In this document: piece by piece, positions 59,350-64,000 of the stretch | Numbering within the stretch: the first letter of the stretch is position 1 | Layout of the letters: every line of letters starts with the position of its first letter | Assembly: GCA_947650285.1 (NCBI GenBank) | Contig: CANTFL010000740.1 | Span: forward strand, 1 to 64,000 | DNA length: 64,000 nucleotides | Direction of reading: 5' to 3' | From: Hyaloperonospora brassicae | Taxonomy: Eukaryota > Oomycota > Peronosporomycetes > Peronosporales > Peronosporaceae | Position numbers and translations under genes: made by a program | Notes under the pieces: model-generated | Databases searched by the model: none | What the model saw: the letters and a program-made list of their open reading frames with translations, nothing else | What the model was told of the DNA's origin: nothing

Positions 59350-60900
59350 TTAGGCATTCGACTTTGCCTCAGCTATTGCCTCCTTACGCTGTACAATAGC
59401 GGAAGCTATAGCAGCAATGCCCACGATTATTGAAAGCACAATGACCTGCGTGATTGTAGAGAACTTGAGCTTTCTGCGGAGTTCCTCTACCTTGATGTCC
59501 CGATTGAGCGCCTTGATCAGATTCAGCTCCGCTCTATTTTTGTCAGAGTCACTGACAGAGTGTCTTCCCGATTCATTCGGTGAATCAACCTTGGTCTCGT
59601 CCACCGGGTCCTTGCTCGTTGCCACGCCCTCAGCTTTCGCAGAGACCTCGGAAGTCTGTCCGTTTGCCTTGAGCTTGACAATTGCTGGATCAACTTTGGT
59701 CTCGTCCATCGGATCCTTGCTCGTTGCCACGCCCTCAGCTTTCGCAGGAACTTCGGAAGTCTGTCCGTTTGCCTTGAGCTTGACAATCGCTGGATCAACT
59801 TTGGTCTCGTCCATCGGGTCCTTGCTCGTTGCCACGCCCTCAGCTTTCGCAGGGACTTCGGAAGTCTGTCCGTTTGACTTGAGCTTGACAATTGCTGGAT
59901 CAACTTTGGTCTCGTCCATCGGGTCCTTGCTCGTTGCCACGCCCTCAGCTTTCGCAGGGACTTCGGAAGTCTGTCCGTTTGCCTTGAGCTTGACAATTGC
60001 TGGATCAACTTTGGTCTCGTCCATCGGGTCCTTGCTCGTTGCCACGCCCTCAGCTTTCGCAGGAACTTCGGAAGTCTGTCCGATTGCCTTGAGCTTGACA
60101 ATTGCTGGATCAACTTTGGTCTCGTCCATCGGGTCCTTGCTCGTTGCCACGCCCTCAGCTTTCGCAGGGACTTCGGAAGTCTGTCCGTTTGACTTGAGCT
60201 TGACAATTGCTGGATCAACTTTGGTCTCGTCCATCGGGTCCTTGCTCGTTGCCACGCCCTCAGCTTTCGCAGGGACTTCGGAAGTCTGTCCGTTTGCCTT
60301 GAGCTTGACAATTGCTGGATCAACTTTGGTCTCGTCCATCGGGTCCTTGCTCGTTGCCACGCCCTCAGCTTTCGCAGGGACTTCGGAAGTCTGTCCGTTT
60401 GCCTTGAGCTTGACAATTGCTGGATCAACTTTGGTCTCGTCCACCAGGTCCTGAATCTTTGGCATGGTCTCAGCCTTCGCAGGAACCTTCAAAGTCTGTT
60501 CGTCAGCTTTGAGGCTGTTAAGCTGATCTAATCCAGCCACCGCGTCAAGAAAAACTTCATCATTCGACAGGGTCTGCCTCATCTTATTGGCTTCGATGCC
60601 CACATCGCTTGGAGCCGTAAATGCTCTTGCAACACGTGCCACTGCGCCTCCAAGTTTATCTCCGATCTCACTAAAATACCCCCGGTCTTCAAGCTCCTCC
60701 CGTTCGTCGAGCAAAGTCTCCATTGCAGTCTCAGCTGCCTGGAGACTGCGGGCCGTCCTGTCCACGTGATCCACCACGCGCACGTGCGTCACGCTTTCCA
60801 CAGCAGCTCGCGCGTCGTCCGAAGCGAACCCGTTGACACATTCGACTGTAGCCAAGAGGACGTGGCAAACGAGCACAAAACAAAAGGCAGTTCGGAACAT
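59350..60900 (-). CDS. Secreted RxLR-like effector candidate with eight 35-residue repeats and C-terminal membrane segment
   Basis: 516 aa. The signal peptide and the first 40 residues are identical to the gene at 57904-58485. A six-residue insertion (RVVDHV) precedes RSLQ (51-54) and DEREELED. After a unique helical segment (about 75-125) and one diverged repeat, eight exact-length 35-residue repeats occupy 153-432, each containing TKVDPAIVKL and QTSEVPAKAEG. A short linker, a Lys/Glu helix and a hydrophobic segment (VIVLSIIVGIAAIASAIV) near the end follow. Repeats are Lys/Glu/Pro/Ala-rich and probably extended or disordered. The architecture suggests a membrane-anchored, repeat-bearing secreted protein. 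No enzymatic domain. The antisense frame across the repeats is a shadow. Confidence 0.85.
   Translation of the reverse strand: MFRTAFCFVLVCHVLLATVECVNGFASDDARAAVESVTHVRVVDHVDRTARSLQAAETAMETLLDEREELEDRGYFSEIGDKLGGAVARVARAFTAPSDVGIEANKMRQTLSNDEVFLDAVAGLDQLNSLKADEQTLKVPAKAETMPKIQDLVDETKVDPAIVKLKANGQTSEVPAKAEGVATSKDPMDETKVDPAIVKLKANGQTSEVPAKAEGVATSKDPMDETKVDPAIVKLKSNGQTSEVPAKAEGVATSKDPMDETKVDPAIVKLKAIGQTSEVPAKAEGVATSKDPMDETKVDPAIVKLKANGQTSEVPAKAEGVATSKDPMDETKVDPAIVKLKSNGQTSEVPAKAEGVATSKDPMDETKVDPAIVKLKANGQTSEVPAKAEGVATSKDPMDETKVDPAIVKLKANGQTSEVSAKAEGVATSKDPVDETKVDSPNESGRHSVSDSDKNRAELNLIKALNRDIKVEELRRKLKFSTITQVIVLSIIVGIAAIASAIVQRKEAIAEAKSNA
59605..60444 (-). repeat. Eight tandem 105-bp coding repeats
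   Basis: Eight consecutive units of exactly 105 bp fill 840 bp. They differ at few positions, mainly the residues before GQT: in translation order these read AN, AN, SN, AI, AN, SN, AN, AN. One unit has SAKAEG instead of PAKAEG. A diverged half-unit precedes the array (LKADEQTLKVPAKAE). Near-identity implies recent expansion or gene conversion. Confidence 0.97.
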
Positions 60901-61250
60901 GAGGTCGTCTCTCGTCGGAACGGGTCGGGGGACAAGCGGAGCGAGACGGTGTCACTGCGGTAATCCGTTTGTATCTCGCGAGGGGCTCGACGGTCGATGC
61001 TGCAATGACCGACAAAGCTCAAGTGCGTATGTCTGTGGGGTCTCTCTCTCTCCGGTTCTCTCTCTCTCTGGTTCTGTCTGGTTCTCCATTCACACCTCAT
61101 ACCTGTGCCTTCGCCCGCTCCCTCCCCCCCTCACCTTCCACCAATCCCCAACAATCCACTGGAGAGCAGGTGCACCTGCTCTCCAGTCGACTGGCAGTAT
61201 CCGTTGCAGTGACAAGCCATGCGGACAAAGAAGCCACAAAAAAGTCCATC
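60901..61250 (-). promoter_or_regulatory. Leader and promoter of the repeat effector, duplicated at 57560-57903
   Basis: Closely similar, as reverse complement, to the sequence upstream of the other effector. Shared stretches include ACCGTCTCGCTCCGCTTG in the leader and an initiator-like TCATTGCAGCATCGACC (57792 and, on the minus strand, about 61007). A perfect 30-bp palindrome at 61158-61187 (ACTGGAGAGCAGGTG plus its complement) lies in this copy; the other copy keeps only its core, AGGTGCACCT. Confidence 0.55.
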
Positions 61251-61389
61251 GTGGCAGACCGCGCGCGCGAGAGAGAAGCAGATGTGTCGATCTAACCTTT
61301 TGCTGCTTGCACGATGTCGGATGGAGCCTAAGCCTCGTTAGAAACGCCAGTACCTTGTTCGAGTCCGATGGTCCTACGGGGCTTACCAC

Positions 61390-62660
61390 CTTAAGCGACG
61401 GCTCTCTTTAATGCCTGGCGAGTTGGCGCAAACGAAAGAGCAGGCGGGTTCCTTGACTCTTGATCTCGTCCCTGCAAAACTCCCGCTTCGCTACTGCTCA
61501 GAGTTACTGCAGACTTGTTTGCCACAATTCCTCGACGCTTCCAGCGAGACGATACCGCTTTGCGTTGAAACGAACGCGATCCCGTAATATCCACAAAGTA
61601 GTTGTGCAAATGCTGTCCAGCAGTCGCCACCGTCTCATGTATACCATCGCATCGTCTCGCTCTTCAAGTTTCGATGATCTCGCACTAGAAGGTCCGTGAC
61701 CACCTTTACTAGCGCCGGCGCTGATCGGCTGGCACGCAATGGGAGCAAAAGCGTTGCAGTTGGCCTAGTTCGTTCCCAACATTCTCCCGTCCACTAATGA
61801 CGTATGAGTTTCTGCCAGCAGGACGGTGCACATGGACACGTCCAGAAGATGTGTTCCGGCGCCTTGACCACCCCACGGCAGCAATGAAGCTCTTGACAAG
61901 AGCGGTCCAGCTCTCTCCCCGCAAAGTGAATGGTGAGTGGCCCCACGGCCAATCGATTGCAGACCCACGTCTTGGTATTGAGTAAGCTCGGTGCCGTACG
62001 CCCAAAGCGATGCAGAAGTCTGTGCTACCGCAGCAGCTTGCCAATCGCTATTGCGCGCTGCAGTCTCAAGCCTGGCCATCGTTTGATCGAGTGCCCTGCC
62101 GAAACCCTTTCAACGATCGAAAAGGTTCGGGGTTTATCGCCGACTAGAACCTGTTTGTTCGCGACGGAGTTCGAGACACTCCACGGAATAGCCCGTAAAC
62201 CAGCGGATGCGCGTAAAAGACAATGCCGCGTGCTGCTTGGGCTCCGACCAAGTGTGCCAGATAGTCAGCCAGCCGCTGTCTGTTGATCCACGATGGTGCC
62301 CGCAGCAACGGTCCAGTGACCACCATCGCTCTCTTGGTCAACCAGGGATAACTACCCCCCCCGCTCAGCAGACGCGCACTCGCCGACTCGCCTTACTCGT
62401 CCCGGCAGAATTAGTTTCCAAAGAGAGGCCCGAACCAAATCTCGTGGGGGCCGCTGGCGCAGGAACCGCTGAGCTTGGAGATTACCACGGCCAATGTTGA
62501 TATCCGGCACACTGACCAGTATCGCCACATACCCCTTAGCGACGCAGCTTGGCCTGTTGACGCTCGTGCTGCCCAATACGGAGGCACGACGACAGAGTAC
62601 GTGTGGACGCCGATCCTCTGCAGGGCCAGAACCACAATGCACACGGCTGATTCTTGTCAT
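61390..62660 (-). pseudogene. Decayed LINE remnant (C-terminal RT and zf-RVT region)
   Basis: Minus-strand reading with frame changes gives VVVPPYWAARASTGQ, IVFYAHPLVYGLF, then a zinc-finger region CCRGVVKAPEHIFWTCP. After that comes a helical tail (MVYMRRWRLLDSICTTTLW, ending TSLQQLRAVAKRE). The zinc-finger segment aligns with [17 protein letters not shown] of the element at 20.2-22.8 kb, and IVFYAHP with its LVFHAHP, so both belong to one family. Several frameshifts and stops show it is inactive. It sits between the duplicated promoter block and the distal arm block. Confidence 0.7.
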
Positions 62661-62950
62661 CCTTTCTGGCTGTCAGGGGGTCCCCTCGTTCATTCAGACC
62701 ATAGGAATCATCAGTCCACGAGAACGTGGGCTAAAAGGCTCTTCAGGTGTCAATACCTGGGAACATAAATGTAGTCGGAAGGCAACTAGGACTGCTGGTG
62801 CAGCATGTGTCGATACACGGCACTTGAAGCAGATGAGTCGGTCTCGGCACACTGCCAGTTGCTTGTGTGTAACGTTGAAGTGGTCGCACAATATCTCGGC
62901 ACGAGACTGGATACGTTTTGTCAATGTACTTCTCTCCTTTGCTCTTCACG

Positions 62951-63600
62951 TCGTGCGTTTTTGCTCTACCGCAGTAAGCACTGACACAAGAGACCAACTT
63001 ATGTGAGCAATTCCGCTGGCCACACGCAACGACGACGGACAACAGTCGGCACACAGTCAATGCGGGTCTGCTCGTCACACCGAAAAATGTAGGGGATTGA
63101 ATTTCGTAATGTTTTTTCAGAATTCTTATTCTTTTGTTAAATTTGGCAGTGGACCAGGCCGACCGAGTCGCAACGCGAGTTGCCGGGAGAGGCTAAATAC
63201 AACGGGCATTTTTGGGGAGAGGCTAAATCCACGAGCACCTGTCCATTCGACTTACTGTTTATATCGCAACAATGATGACGCAGCCAGGCCACGCCGACTC
63301 GAATATTACAGGATAAGCTAATCAGAAATGCACCTGTAACGTAGCCAGGCCACGCTGATTTAAATAAATTACAGAATAAGGTACTTAAAAATGCTCCCGC
63401 GGCCTTACACTGCAACCGTGGATAATATATTTTGGTCCTTCATGTGCTGCAGCAGAGATTCCATGTTGATTTCCACCAAGTGCCTTTCTGTTTGCCTTTT
63501 GAACAATATTGTGGACATCCTCTGCACTTATAAGGACACCCGCTTCCTTAAACTGGTTAACAATAACCTGTAATAATCACATTTAGACACAAAAACAGAT
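62951..63600. other. Repeat-bearing region near the window end
   Basis: GGGAGAGGCTAAAT is present twice (63183 and 63213) and GTAGCCAGGCCACGC/GCAGCCAGGCCACGC twice (about 63281 and 63342), giving a short direct-repeat texture. The minus strand at 63570-63390 encodes FKEAGVLISAEDVHNIVQKA and a further open segment. Confidence 0.5.
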
Positions 63601-63900
63601 AATGACCTGCTCTATATGACTTCAACACGCACACATTACCGTGAAGCAAACCCATCTTGATGAATCAGAAAGACCTTGAAAACTCTATCTTCAATATCTC
63701 TCGTCGCACGTTGCGCAGCCGGTAGCGCTGAGAGCATAGTCTTGCTGATACAACGGGAGTGACCGGTGTGGCATTTGTTCACACAAAGCGTTGACCAGGC
63801 ACTTTCTTCTAGGGCGTACTTGTCATACATGATCACGAGCTCGTATGAACAGCCGACTTTTTTGTTCAGCGATCTCGCATTGACGTGTGCCGACTGTGGT
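63390..63900 (-). pseudogene. Possible MULE/FAR1-like transposase N-terminal fragment
   Basis: Minus strand 63890-63636 reads LNKKVGCSYELVIMYDKYAL, then KCHTGHSRCISKTMLSALPA, a His/Cys pattern vaguely like FAR1/MULE zinc-binding regions. After a GTAATG...TTACAG-like gap the frame continues in FKEAGVLISAEDVHNIVQKA, the kind of segment expected after the DNA-binding region in such transposases. The exact exon junction could not be made to work in frame, so I treat it as broken. The family assignment is tentative. Confidence 0.3.
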
Positions 63901-64000
63901 ATGTCCTATAATGTGTTCCCTGCCAACATGTGAGAAAACTGCGCTTGGGACTAACCGAACAGCTGCGGGATACACTAATAGCAATGCCTTGGCGTACGGC

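Larger units (their letters stand above)
59095..62950 (-). repeat. Right arm of inverted effector duplication, interrupted by LINE remnant
   Basis: Reverse-complement partner of about 57350-58735. It is longer because its gene carries an 840-bp repeat array and because about 1.5 kb (roughly 61255-62770), including decayed LINE sequence, is inserted between the promoter block and the distal block near 62770-62950. The collinear order of the blocks on either side of the insert supports a single duplication followed by insertion. Confidence 0.7.

Noticed and set aside
59605..60444. CRISPR-like array
   Set aside because: The units are contiguous 105-bp coding repeats without spacers, in a eukaryotic gene.
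59417..60454. 345-codon plus-strand frame across the effector repeats
   Set aside because: It is the reverse reading of the 105-bp repeats; the minus strand has the signal peptide, RSLQ motif and membrane segment.

Overview
The window reads as nuclear DNA of a plant-pathogenic oomycete, most likely a Peronosporales downy mildew or a close relative of Phytophthora. The signs are: compact genes with few, short GT-AG introns; a START plus FYVE-type zinc-finger protein of the kind expanded in oomycetes; a TCATTCC initiator-like element just upstream of one start codon; two secreted proteins with RxLR-like N-termini (RSLQ followed by an acidic EER-like stretch); and non-LTR retrotransposons. A catalase-family sequence is present only as a broken copy. 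The species is inference; the oomycete assignment is firm.

Layout. 1-1373 is a perfect 473-bp inverted repeat around a 426-bp spacer. 1.4-5.3 kb shows no gene I can support, only a 62-bp-arm imperfect hairpin. 5.3-8.6 kb holds histidinol dehydrogenase (minus, one intron) divergent from an ARP4-type actin-related protein. 11.1-15.7 kb holds a T-complex 11 family protein (plus), preceded by a 138-bp CT microsatellite, convergent with CNOT9 (minus, three introns). 15.7-20.2 kb is gene-poor with one degraded coding island. 20.2-22.8 kb is a 5'-truncated LINE whose reading frame is still open. 24.3-32.3 kb holds a P4-ATPase lipid flippase with two apparent homopolymer frameshifts, an RNPS1-like SR protein and a START-FYVE protein.

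35.3-36.9 kb is the catalase pseudogene. 37.7-49.1 kb is a gene cluster: a coiled-coil membrane protein, a lysine/glutamate-rich protein, a small two-helix membrane protein, a TPR plus double dsRNA-binding-domain protein, and a 1716-residue protein with a KH-like N-terminus and internal repeats. 51.7-54.0 kb is a phosphate acetyltransferase with a putative mitochondrial presequence. 55.5-57.0 kb is a basic coiled-coil protein whose true C-terminus lies behind a 77-bp intron.

The most interesting part is 57.3-63.0 kb: two tail-to-tail secreted effector-like genes in an inverted duplication. They share promoter, 5'UTR, signal peptide, RSLQ/EER region and 3' flank, but carry unrelated bodies. 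One has a membrane-anchored body of about 125 residues. The other has eight exact-length 35-residue repeats followed by a membrane anchor. One arm of the duplication is interrupted by a decayed LINE of the same family as the 20-kb element. The last kilobase carries remnants that may be a MULE/FAR1-like transposon.
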